37,678 nucleotides of DNA from Telluribacter humicola (GTDB lineage Bacteria; Bacteroidota; Bacteroidia; Cytophagales; Spirosomataceae). The translations under genes were made by a program, and so were the position numbers. Below the pieces are notes generated by a model, which saw only the letters and a list, made by a program, of their open reading frames with translations, searched no databases and was not told the origin of the DNA. Shown here in pieces: positions 15,103-23,284 of this stretch. Location of the stretch: contig NZ_JAFIQT010000015.1 in assembly GCF_017355935.1 (NCBI RefSeq), positions 1 to 37,678 on the forward strand, given 5' to 3'. Within the stretch, counting starts at the first letter, position 1. Every line of letters begins with the position of its first letter.

Positions 15103-17667
15103 ATGCTTAAGCGTATGTATCGTGTTGTATTGTTAGGGTCTGGTCTGATGGGCCTGATCGGCTGTTTTGTTAATTACGGCAGCCGTAATAAAGCCGATGA
15201 AGGACCTTCACCCGCTCTCACTCCGGCTCAGGAGTTAGTTACCTTTCAGGTTGAAAAAGGCCTGAAGGTACAACTCGTGGCCTCCGAACCCATGGTACAG
15301 GATCCCGTGGTACTTACCTTCGATGAGGATGGACGGTTGTGGGTAGTAGAGATGCGCGGCTTTATGCCGGATATCGACGGCAAGGGTGAAAAAGATCCGG
15401 TAGGACGCGTATCCGTACTGGAAGATACCAACGCAGACGGTAAGATGGACAAGAGTACCATCTACCTGGACAGCCTGGTATTGCCACGGGCGCTGGCCCT
15501 GATACCGGGCGGGGCCCTGGTGTGTGAGAACGAAGCCCTCTGGCTGACCCAGGACCTGAACGGTGACCTTAAAGCTGACTCCAAAGTACTGATCGATAAA
15601 GACTACGCCGGAGGCGCCTTACCTGAACACTCGGGTAACGGACTATGGCGGAGTATGGATAACTGGTACTACAACGTAAAGTCACGCTTGCGCTACCGTC
15701 TGGTAGAGGGGAAGTGGGAGCGTGACAGCACCGAGTTCCGGGGACAGTGGGGCATCAGCCACGACGATGAGGGCCGCCTGTACTACAACTACAACTGGTC
15801 GCAGCTACATGCTGACTTGGTACCGCCTAACTACCTTTCACGTAACAAGAATCACACGCCTACTACGGGTATAGACCATGGCCTGACGGTAGATCGGAGA
15901 ATTTATCCGATCCGTCCCAATCCGGCGGTGAATCGTGGTTACATACCCGGTACGCTGGATGAGCAGGGACGACTACAGGAATTTACTGCCGCCTGCTCGC
16001 CCCTCTACTATCGGGGTAAAGCTCTACCCGCGGAATATTACGGTAATGCCTTTGTGTGCGAGCCCTCTGGTAACCTGGTCAAGCGCAATGTAGTTGAGGA
16101 CAAAGGTCTTATCCTGACGGCTCACGATCCGCATCCCGGTAAAGAATTTCTGGCCTCTACCGACGAGCGATTCCGTCCGGTACACATGGCTACTGGTCCC
16201 GATGGAGCCTTGTACGTAGCAGACATGTACCGCGGACTGGTGCAGCACGGGGCGTACATCACGCCTTACCTGCGTGAGCAGACCATCACCCGTAAGCTGG
16301 TACATCCTGTTAATCGGGGTAGGATCTGGCGGGTAGTACCGGAAGGCTGGAAACCTTCGAGGCCTAAGAAACTATCGGCCGCTACCTCCAAAGAACTTGT
16401 AGGCTACCTATCACATGCAGACGGCTGGTACCGCGACGCCGCCCAGCGACTGCTGGTTGGGCGTAATGACAATAGCGTTAAAAAATCACTCATTGAACTG
16501 GCCCGTAAGGGCGATAATCAACTGGGGCGCTTCCACGCGCTGTGGACCCTGGATGGTCTCAAGCTGAGCAACCCGGATATGCTCCTGGAACTGGTTACTG
16601 ATCAGAACCCGCTGGTACGGACTACGGCCCTGCGTCTGCTTGAACCCATTGCCCACACGGATAAAACTGTACGAGAAAAGCTGAGTAAGGTACTGATGCA
16701 GGAGTGGGAGAAAGCCCCTATTGAGCAGGTACTCCAGATGGCACTTTCAGCGAATGTACTTGAGCCGGGTGTGTCGCACCCTTTGTTGGCGGGTATTGCT
16801 GATCGCTACGGCGAAACAGCCCTGATTCGTGATGCTGTCATGAGTAGTCTGCAGAATCAGGAGTTTGCTTTTATGCAGCAACTATGGAAATCACCCCGCT
16901 GGCAAAACCACGAGCCGGCCAAGGAGATATTCCTCGAGATGCTTACTACGGCTATTGTTCGTAAACGAGATTCTAAGGAGCTGACAGCCCTGCTCGCCTT
17001 GCTGGATGAAAACAAGAGTACCCTGCGCTGGCAGGATAAGGCCGTACTTACAGGTATGGCTATTCAGGGCAGCAACGGGAAGATGAGCCCCATCGTACTG
17101 GCAGCCGCTCCGGGTATCTTTACCCGCCTGGGAGCAGAGGTAGGTCAGGCTCGTATGGCTACCTTGTCAGGTATGTTTGAGTGGCCGGGACATAGCGCTG
17201 CCAAAGGCGCTGATGAGGTTAAGAACCCACTCAGTGAAGAAGATCAGAAACTGTTTGCGCTGGGGCGTCAGCATTACCTGACTACCTGTGCCGGTTGCCA
17301 CGGTACCGACGGCGCTGGACTTAACCGCTTCGCTCCGCCGTTGATTGGTTCCGAGTGGGTAACCGGTGACGACAAGCGCCTGGCCCTAATCGTGCTGCAC
17401 GGGATGGAAGGTCCGCTTGAAGTAGCCGGGAAGAAGTACGACGCTCCCGCCATACTTCCGGTGATGCCTGCTCATTCCACTATGGATGATGCGACCATAA
17501 CCTCTATTCTGACCTACATTCGTAACGAATGGGGCAACAATGCCGGCCCCGTGAGCCGACGCACCGTGGGCATGACCCGCAATACCTCACAGGGAAGAGT
17601 AGTACCCTGGACCGTCAACGAGCTTAACGAGTACATACAAAAGCTACAGGCTTCTACCGGAAAATAA
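15103..17667 (+). CDS. PVC-type haem-binding dehydrogenase lipoprotein with cytochrome c domain
   Basis: The 854-residue protein starts at ATG 15103. A lipoprotein signal peptide ends in LIGC (Cys21). Residues about 45-425 form a membrane-bound-dehydrogenase-like beta propeller (DGRLWVVEMRG, VCENEALWLTQDLNGD, MATGPDGALYVADMYRG). Residues about 430-680 look like HEAT/alpha-solenoid repeats. A C-terminal cytochrome c carries CAGCH (729-733) with a candidate axial Met788 in LPVMPAH. It probably accepts electrons from sugar oxidation at the membrane surface and passes them to the respiratory chain. It is 24 bp before the epimerase-like gene. Substrate is not deducible. Confidence 0.88.
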   Translation: MLKRMYRVVLLGSGLMGLIGCFVNYGSRNKADEGPSPALTPAQELVTFQVEKGLKVQLVASEPMVQDPVVLTFDEDGRLWVVEMRGFMPDIDGKGEKDPVGRVSVLEDTNADGKMDKSTIYLDSLVLPRALALIPGGALVCENEALWLTQDLNGDLKADSKVLIDKDYAGGALPEHSGNGLWRSMDNWYYNVKSRLRYRLVEGKWERDSTEFRGQWGISHDDEGRLYYNYNWSQLHADLVPPNYLSRNKNHTPTTGIDHGLTVDRRIYPIRPNPAVNRGYIPGTLDEQGRLQEFTAACSPLYYRGKALPAEYYGNAFVCEPSGNLVKRNVVEDKGLILTAHDPHPGKEFLASTDERFRPVHMATGPDGALYVADMYRGLVQHGAYITPYLREQTITRKLVHPVNRGRIWRVVPEGWKPSRPKKLSAATSKELVGYLSHADGWYRDAAQRLLVGRNDNSVKKSLIELARKGDNQLGRFHALWTLDGLKLSNPDMLLELVTDQNPLVRTTALRLLEPIAHTDKTVREKLSKVLMQEWEKAPIEQVLQMALSANVLEPGVSHPLLAGIADRYGETALIRDAVMSSLQNQEFAFMQQLWKSPRWQNHEPAKEIFLEMLTTAIVRKRDSKELTALLALLDENKSTLRWQDKAVLTGMAIQGSNGKMSPIVLAAAPGIFTRLGAEVGQARMATLSGMFEWPGHSAAKGADEVKNPLSEEDQKLFALGRQHYLTTCAGCHGTDGAGLNRFAPPLIGSEWVTGDDKRLALIVLHGMEGPLEVAGKKYDAPAILPVMPAHSTMDDATITSILTYIRNEWGNNAGPVSRRTVGMTRNTSQGRVVPWTVNELNEYIQKLQASTGK

Positions 17668-17691
17668 CGTCACCCTTTCAATCCTGAACCT

Positions 17692-18789
17692 ATGAAAGAC
17701 AACAGCCATTCACAACCTGACCCTATTAAAATGGACAGGAGAAGTTTCTTATATGGAGCCTCGGTAAGCGCCATGGCTTTTTCAATACCGGATATGCCTG
17801 AGCTATTCAAGAGTACTAATATGGGCGTAGTAGTCCATTCGTACTGGACCCGCTGGGGTTCTAAAGTACCCAGCCAGAGCTACCCCGGTTTTACCAATGC
17901 CATTGATCTGATCGATCACTGCCAGCGTATCGGAGCGGGTGGCGTGCAGGTAGGTGTCAAGGATTGGACGACTGATTTTGCCAAAAAAGTAAGAGACAAG
18001 CGGGAGAAAACGGGCCTGTATCTGGAAGGTTCCATTGGTCTGCCCAAAACGGCCGCGGATGTGGCCGCCTTTGAGCAAGAGGTAAAAGGTGCCAAAGAAG
18101 CCGGAGCTACTATACTCAGGACCGTATGTTCGGGCGGTAGACGGTACGAGACATTTAAGACTAATGCGGAGTTTCAGGATTTCAGGAAGAAGTCAATAGC
18201 GTCTCTGCAGTTGGCTGAGCCCGTGCTGCGTAAGCATAAAGTAAAGCTAGGTGTTGAAAACCATAAGGACTGGCGGGCCGATGAACTGGCGGCGGTCTTG
18301 AAACAGCTCAACAGCGAGTGGATCGGGGTAACGCTGGACTTCGGCAATAGCATAGCCCTGGTAGAGGACCCTATGGTCGTGGTACAAACGCTGGTACCCT
18401 ACATAGTAAGTACCCACGTCAAGGATATGGCCGTGGATGAGTACTCCGATGGGTTCCTGCTGTCGGAGGTGCCGCTGGGTAAGGGCATACTGGATCTGCC
18501 TAAGATCGTGGAGCTGTGTAAGAAGCATAATCCTGACGTTACCTTCAACCTTGAAATGATTACGCGTGACCCGCTGGAGATACCTTGTCTTAAGGATGAA
18601 TACTGGGCTACGTTTGAAGGGGTACCCACTACCGAGTTGGCCCGTACGCTGCGCATGGTTAAGCAGCAAAAGTATAACCAGGGGTTGCCCAAAGTGTCGC
18701 AGTTAACGGCGGAAGGAAAACTAGAGAAGGAAGAACAGAACATCTTGTCGTGTCTGGTGTATAGTAAAGATAAATTAGCGCTACGATAA
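17692..18789 (+). CDS. Sugar phosphate isomerase/epimerase-like TIM barrel, Tat-type leader
   Basis: The 365-residue protein starts at ATG 17692, with a short hydrophilic lead before MDRRSFLYGASVSAMAF, a twin-arginine-like signal. The AP-endonuclease-2/xylose-isomerase-type barrel keeps its metal ligands: Glu in KLGVENHKDW, Asp in GVTLDFGNS, His in VSTHVKDM and Glu in FNLEMITRD. Known members epimerise or isomerise keto sugars. Relatives in Bacteroides glycoside-oxidation operons cleave 3-keto-glycosides together with Gfo/Idh/MocA partners (from memory). Here it follows such an oxidoreductase and a cytochrome, and lies 39 bp before an SDR gene. Confidence 0.85.
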   Translation: MKDNSHSQPDPIKMDRRSFLYGASVSAMAFSIPDMPELFKSTNMGVVVHSYWTRWGSKVPSQSYPGFTNAIDLIDHCQRIGAGGVQVGVKDWTTDFAKKVRDKREKTGLYLEGSIGLPKTAADVAAFEQEVKGAKEAGATILRTVCSGGRRYETFKTNAEFQDFRKKSIASLQLAEPVLRKHKVKLGVENHKDWRADELAAVLKQLNSEWIGVTLDFGNSIALVEDPMVVVQTLVPYIVSTHVKDMAVDEYSDGFLLSEVPLGKGILDLPKIVELCKKHNPDVTFNLEMITRDPLEIPCLKDEYWATFEGVPTTELARTLRMVKQQKYNQGLPKVSQLTAEGKLEKEEQNILSCLVYSKDKLALR

Positions 18790-18828
18790 ACAATCAACTA
18801 AACAGCCCATTACATTAAATCTCTCATC

Positions 18829-19614
18829 ATGAGTAACGAAGCACTACCCGGTATAAAACTATTTGACTTAACAGGAAAAACAGCAATCATCACAGGAGGA
18901 TCCAAGGGATTAGGATTGGCCATGGCCGCCGGACTGGCCTCAGCCGGAGCCAATGTCATGCTTGTCAACCGCACCGCTGCCGATGGTGCCAAAGCCGCCG
19001 AAGAACTGAGCCAGACCTACGGCATCCGGGCTATTTCGTTCAGTGCCGATATCTGCAACCGCGAACAAACCGAAGCCATGGCACAAAAGGCAATGGAGGA
19101 GTTTGGCCGGATAGACATCCTTATCAACAGCGCCGGGATCAACATCCGGGGAGCCATCGATGAGGTAACTCCCGATGATTTCCAAAAAGTAATGGATGTC
19201 AATGTCAATGGTACCTGGCTGTGCTGCCGTGCGGTAACGCCTTTTATGAAGAAGAGTGGCTCCGGTAAGATCATCAACCTGGCCAGTACACTGGGACTGG
19301 TGGGACTGGCCAACCGTACGCCCTATACCGCCAGTAAGGGAGCGGTGGTACAGATGACCCGGGCCCTGGCGCTGGAACTAGCACCTTTCAATATCAATGT
19401 CAATGCCATTTGCCCCGGTCCCTTCCTTACCGAGATGAACATACCTATAGCCGGTACGGAAGAGTCTAACAAATTTATTGTGGGAGCTACGGCACTAGCG
19501 CGCTGGGGTGAACTGAAAGAAATTCAGGGAGCGGCGCTCTTACTGGCTAGTGACGCTTCCAACTATATGGTAGGTTCAATGCTTACCGTTGATGGTGGCT
19601 GGACGGCCAAGTAA
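18829..19614 (+). CDS. SDR-family NAD(P)-dependent oxidoreductase (ketogluconate reductase-like)
   Basis: The 261-residue protein starts at ATG 18829. Classical short-chain dehydrogenase features are the cofactor motif TGGSKGLG (22-29), NSAG (about 100-103), Ser153 in NLAST, Tyr166-x3-Lys170 in PYTASK, and the ICPGPFLTEM turn. The opening LFDLTGKTAIITGG is the style of gluconate 5-dehydrogenase (IdnO) relatives, so a cytosolic keto-acid or keto-sugar reductase is likely. Unlike the preceding genes it has no export signal. It is the last gene of the operon, followed directly by a strong terminator. Confidence 0.88.
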   Translation: MSNEALPGIKLFDLTGKTAIITGGSKGLGLAMAAGLASAGANVMLVNRTAADGAKAAEELSQTYGIRAISFSADICNREQTEAMAQKAMEEFGRIDILINSAGINIRGAIDEVTPDDFQKVMDVNVNGTWLCCRAVTPFMKKSGSGKIINLASTLGLVGLANRTPYTASKGAVVQMTRALALELAPFNINVNAICPGPFLTEMNIPIAGTEESNKFIVGATALARWGELKEIQGAALLLASDASNYMVGSMLTVDGGWTAK

Positions 19615-19636
19615 AGTACTTTGCAGATAATATGCG

Positions 19637-19680
19637 GAGGTCAGCCCGGTGTAGAATCGGGCTGACCTCTTTGCTTTTCT
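19637..19680. terminator. Hairpin terminator after the sugar-oxidation operon
   Basis: A perfect 12-bp stem, GAGGTCAGCCCG (19637-19648) with CGGGCTGACCTC (19658-19669), has a nine-base loop. It is followed by a T-rich tail, with A-rich DNA further left. It sits between the SDR gene and the convergent dinB-like gene, so it may serve both. Confidence 0.85.
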
Positions 19681-19696
19681 AATGGCATATCCTTTA

Positions 19697-20227
19697 TTAA
19701 ATAGTTTCCTTAAACAGCTTCCTAAGAATAGATATCTGCCCCCGGTGGTGTAATTCATCTTCGGCCATGTGATATAGAACCCAGGCCAGGTTACAGCCCG
19801 ATTCCGGATCATACCCCTCTATCCGCTTCTGAAACTCTTCAAAAGTGAGCTTCTTTATAGCCTCTATCAACAACAGCCTTGATTCCGCCATTTCATCCAC
19901 ATATACTTCCAGAGGTTGGCTTTTGATGAGCTGAGGTAAGTGAGGCCCCAGGTCCAGGGCTGGCAGCCATTTCTCGTTTTCCTCCTCCGTTAGTGGCCGA
20001 CCTTCCATAAATTCGATCCGGAAGTAGTGGTCAAGTGCAGTCATGTGTGACAACAGAGCCCCAATAGTATTCCAGCCTTCGCGGTACTGCCAGTCCAGCT
20101 CTTGTGTCGTACAACCAGCTACCCGCTGCAGTGTGGTGACCCGCACATCTTCCAGAATTCCCAGTAGATAGTCAATGGAGTGATCGGCGGTTTGGCCGAA
20201 GGAGATAAAATAGTTTCGTTTAAACAT
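19697..20227 (-). CDS. DinB/YfiT-like putative metal-dependent enzyme
   Basis: The 176-residue protein starts at ATG 20225-20227. It shows the four-helix DinB fold, with metal-binding His61 (LLSHMTALDHYF) and the C-terminal cluster His153, His160, His161 (LYHMAEDELHHRGQI). Members include bacillithiol and mycothiol S-transferases and many proteins of unknown activity. It is a single-gene unit, convergent with the SDR operon and divergent from mreB. Confidence 0.85.
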   Translation of the reverse strand: MFKRNYFISFGQTADHSIDYLLGILEDVRVTTLQRVAGCTTQELDWQYREGWNTIGALLSHMTALDHYFRIEFMEGRPLTEEENEKWLPALDLGPHLPQLIKSQPLEVYVDEMAESRLLLIEAIKKLTFEEFQKRIEGYDPESGCNLAWVLYHMAEDELHHRGQISILRKLFKETI

Positions 20228-20337
20228 TATTGTAATTATAGCTTATCCATCGAAAGTAGCACCTTTTAGCCTGTGTGTGAGTAGGTAGTACTACGTGTTA
20301 AAAAAATTAATGGCCTAAAAATGCAGAAGTATAACCG

Positions 20338-20366
20338 GTTACTAAATAACTTGCATGTTACTGATA
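20338..20366. promoter_or_regulatory. Motif shared with the DUF2235 upstream region
   Basis: GTTACTAAATAACTTGCA (20338-20355) matches 8955-8972 at 17 of 18 positions. In both loci it lies 111-113 bp before a leftward start codon (dinB here). A second GTTACTGATA follows at 20357-20366. It could be a shared operator, promoter core or dispersed repeat. Reading on the minus strand, no clean Bacteroidota TTTG/TAnnTTTG promoter pair could be fixed. Confidence 0.35.
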
Positions 20367-20477
20367 AGTAGCTGGCAGTGATTCGGCTATTTCAGTACAA
20401 ACTACGTTATTGTCAATAGGTGACATATCTCGTGCAGTTGGACTAGTAACTTTTTTACTTATTGACATACTCAATTC

Positions 20478-21503
20478 ATGAAACTCTTCAATTTTTTATC
20501 CAGTGACATTGCCATTGATTTAGGTACGGCCAATACGTTAATCTACCATAACGGCGATATAGTTGTCGACGAGCCTTCCATCATTGCTATCCATAAAGTG
20601 GGAAACAAAGTGTTAGCCATAGGCCAGCAGGCCCGGCAAATGCACGAAAAGACCAATGAAAATATCCGAACCATTCGTCCTTTGAAGGATGGAGTGATTG
20701 CAGATTTTACGGCGGCTGAGTTAATGATCCGTGGTCTGGTCAAATTGGTTGGAGGCAATAGCCGATTTTTTTCTCCTTCGCATCGAATGGTGGTTTCTAT
20801 CCCATCGGGTATTACTGAAGTAGAAAAGCGGGCGGTGAAAGATTCGTGCGAGCATGCCGGTGCTAAGGAAGTATTTATGGTATATGAACCACTGGCTGCG
20901 GCTCTGGGTATTGGTATTGATATCACACAGCCCAACGGTACCATGATCGTGGACATCGGAGGAGGTACTACCGAGATTGCTGTAGTGGCCCTTTCTGGTA
21001 TTGTTTGTGAGCAGTCGATCCGCACCGCCGGTGATGTACTGACTAGTGATATTGTTGATTATATGCGTCGCGAGCATAACCTGCTAATCGGGGAGCGTTC
21101 GGCGGAGTTGATAAAAATTGAAGTAGGTTCGGCCCTGTCTGAACTGACAGATCCTCCGGCTGATTATGATATCCGCGGCCGCGATTTGATGACCGGAATT
21201 CCTAAGGAGATCAAGATATCATACAGCGAGATTGCCTATACACTGGATAAATCTATCGCCAAAATCGAAGAGGCGGTTATGAAGGCCCTTGAAAACACGC
21301 CACCGGAGTTGGCGTCTGATATCTACAGCAACGGGATTCAATTAACAGGCGGAGGAGCCCTCTTGAGAGGATTGGATCAGCGGTTGAGAGCGAAAACGAA
21401 GCTACCAGTGCACGTGGCTGAGGATCCGCTAAGAGCGGTGGTAAGGGGTATTGGTGAAGTAACAAAAAATCCTGAGCTATACCGTCCTTTGTTGGTGATG
21501 TAA
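20478..21503 (+). CDS. mreB: Rod shape-determining protein MreB
   Basis: The 341-residue protein starts at ATG 20478 and has the normal MreB length. Actin-fold signatures are the phosphate-1 loop DIAIDLGTANTLIY, the connect/phosphate-2 region MIVDIGGGTTEIAVVAL and the adenosine motif GIQLTGGGALLRGLD. MreB forms membrane-associated filaments guiding cell-wall synthesis. It stands alone: no mreC, mreD, pbp2 or rodA follows, and a perfect hairpin terminator closes the gene. It may therefore be a second copy separate from a main mre operon, but that cannot be checked here. Confidence 0.95.
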   Translation: MKLFNFLSSDIAIDLGTANTLIYHNGDIVVDEPSIIAIHKVGNKVLAIGQQARQMHEKTNENIRTIRPLKDGVIADFTAAELMIRGLVKLVGGNSRFFSPSHRMVVSIPSGITEVEKRAVKDSCEHAGAKEVFMVYEPLAAALGIGIDITQPNGTMIVDIGGGTTEIAVVALSGIVCEQSIRTAGDVLTSDIVDYMRREHNLLIGERSAELIKIEVGSALSELTDPPADYDIRGRDLMTGIPKEIKISYSEIAYTLDKSIAKIEEAVMKALENTPPELASDIYSNGIQLTGGGALLRGLDQRLRAKTKLPVHVAEDPLRAVVRGIGEVTKNPELYRPLLVM

Positions 21504-21541
21504 GGCCCAGACCCTAAAAGATTACTGAATTTTTGATTTGC

Positions 21542-21581
21542 CATATAGTACCGGAATGGATACCCATTCCGGTACTATATG
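21542..21581. terminator. Bidirectional hairpin terminator between mreB and gntP-like gene
   Basis: A perfect 18-bp stem (21542-21559 with 21564-21581) is closed by ATAC. It lies between two convergent genes, with TTTTTGATTTG on the left and T-rich stretches on the right. It is palindromic enough to act on both strands. Confidence 0.8.
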
Positions 21582-21604
21582 TGCATTCTACTATTACTAT
21601 CGCG

Positions 21605-22933
21605 TTAGACGAACAGAGTCAAGGTATAAATGATGAGGATAGCCGAAACTGCCATGATCAGTGTACCGAGGCTGTGCGACTGATTGCCCTGCTTGATGTT
21701 CATGCCGGTGAGCTGGGTCATAGCCCAAAAGAAACTATCATTAGCGTGGGAGATGGCGATAGCTCCGGCCCCGATAGCCAATACGGTAAATACCCGCATC
21801 ATTTCTGAGTCCAATCCAAGAGTAGCCATCAACGGAGCCACAATAGATGCCGTAGTAATGAGTGCTACGGTTGAGGAACCCTGTGCCGTTTTGAGGGAAA
21901 GAGCCATCAGGAATGGCAGGAATAATCCCCAGGAGGCGCCATTCAGATTGGTACTAACCAGATCAGCAATGCCTGAGTTCTGGAGCATCTTTCCAAATAC
22001 ACCTCCCGCACCCGTAATCAGGATAACCGGAGCAGCGATGAGTAAGGCTTCACCAAACCATCCCGAAGATGACAGTAGTTTTACATCGAATTTTGCCGGA
22101 AGTGTGAAGGAAAGAAATGCTCCTAAGAGCAGAGCGATTACCGGCGTACCCAGAAACATGATCAGTTGGGTAAATGCGCTATCACCCAAAGGCTGCGTAG
22201 GGTACTTAGCTATGGAGGCCAGTATGATCAGTAGCAGTGGTATGATAATTGGTAAAAATGACTTACCGAGCGAGGGGTACTTTTTGATTACAGTAGTTTT
22301 TTCCACCTCGGCAAACTGAGGCTCGAGGTGAATGTTCCGTAGTGCGTACTTTACAAAGAAGAAACAGGGTACCAGCGCCAGAGAACTTACGATAATTCCC
22401 CAGAATATAATCATCCCCAGATCCGCTTCCAGGATTCCAGCTGCCGCGATAGGTCCCGGTGTAGGAGGTACGAGCGAGTGACTAGCCGATATGCCCAGCG
22501 TAAGAGCTACGGTAGTGGCGGCAAAGGGAAGCTTACCCTTATGCGACAAAGACTTATTGATGGGGTTCATCATGATAAAGGCACTATCACCAAATACCGG
22601 AATCGACAGGATGTAGCCCGTCACCATCATAGCCAGCATTACTGATTTCTCGCCAATCCATGAGAGAATTCGCTGGGCTATGACGAAAGCCCCGCCGGTT
22701 TTCTCCAGAAAGGTACCAATGATTACACCAAGCAGGATCAATAAGCCGATGCTACCAAGTACTCCACCGAACCCCTCGGTAATAGATTTAATGATCAGGT
22801 CCGTGGGCATACCGACCAGAAGCCCGTATACAATGGCCCCCACGAAAAGGGCCAGAAAAGGATGAATGTCAAATTTGATGATGGAAATAATAATGAGAGC
22901 TAAGGCGAACAGGATAATCAGGAAAGTCAACAT
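21605..22933 (-). CDS. GntP-family permease
   Basis: The 442-residue protein starts at ATG 22931-22933 and has about 12 hydrophobic segments. Family marks are FLALFVGAIVYGLLVG near the start, GFGGVLGSIGLLILLGVIIGTFLEKTGGA, GYILSIPVFGDSAF, SHSLVPPTPGPIAAAGIL and a late SHANDSFFWAMTQ. GntP proteins take up gluconate and related hydroxy acids by proton symport. It is divergent from the second Gfo/Idh/MocA gene across 351 bp and convergent with mreB, so joint control with the oxidoreductase copy is plausible. Confidence 0.9.
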   Translation of the reverse strand: MLTFLIILFALALIIISIIKFDIHPFLALFVGAIVYGLLVGMPTDLIIKSITEGFGGVLGSIGLLILLGVIIGTFLEKTGGAFVIAQRILSWIGEKSVMLAMMVTGYILSIPVFGDSAFIMMNPINKSLSHKGKLPFAATTVALTLGISASHSLVPPTPGPIAAAGILEADLGMIIFWGIIVSSLALVPCFFFVKYALRNIHLEPQFAEVEKTTVIKKYPSLGKSFLPIIIPLLLIILASIAKYPTQPLGDSAFTQLIMFLGTPVIALLLGAFLSFTLPAKFDVKLLSSSGWFGEALLIAAPVILITGAGGVFGKMLQNSGIADLVSTNLNGASWGLFLPFLMALSLKTAQGSSTVALITTASIVAPLMATLGLDSEMMRVFTVLAIGAGAIAISHANDSFFWAMTQLTGMNIKQGNQSHSLGTLIMAVSAILIIYTLTLFV

Positions 22934-23284
22934 GAGTTGTCAGAATTGATTAGGAGTGATTAAGGGTTGAACAGGATGAGATGATTGATATATAAAGGCA
23001 GGAAAGCGTACGGTATATTCATCATAGGGGTACTTTAAATACAAAATTTTCCCACTATTTTATAAATGGAGATAAAGCTGAGGCAGTCTATTATAGGCTA
23101 TTGGGAATGACAGTAGATGGTAACTGGTTGATAGGTAGATTAAAAAGAATTGGTAGGCTGATAAAATAGAGTTGTTTAGGAATATAGGCCGGTACAGGTG
23201 GATTTATCTATTACTGATTGGAGTAATTGAAGGCTTTGCTGCGCTTTTTACCAAAGACAGAAACCGCATAAACCCCTTACCCCC
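22934..23284. other. Divergent promoter region between gntP-like gene and Gfo/Idh/MocA copy 2
   Basis: No gene is supported; the ORFs here are short and start in the 5' end of the oxidoreductase. The region is AT-rich between about 23030 and 23200 and should contain the two divergent promoters. No clear operator palindrome was found by eye. Confidence 0.5.
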
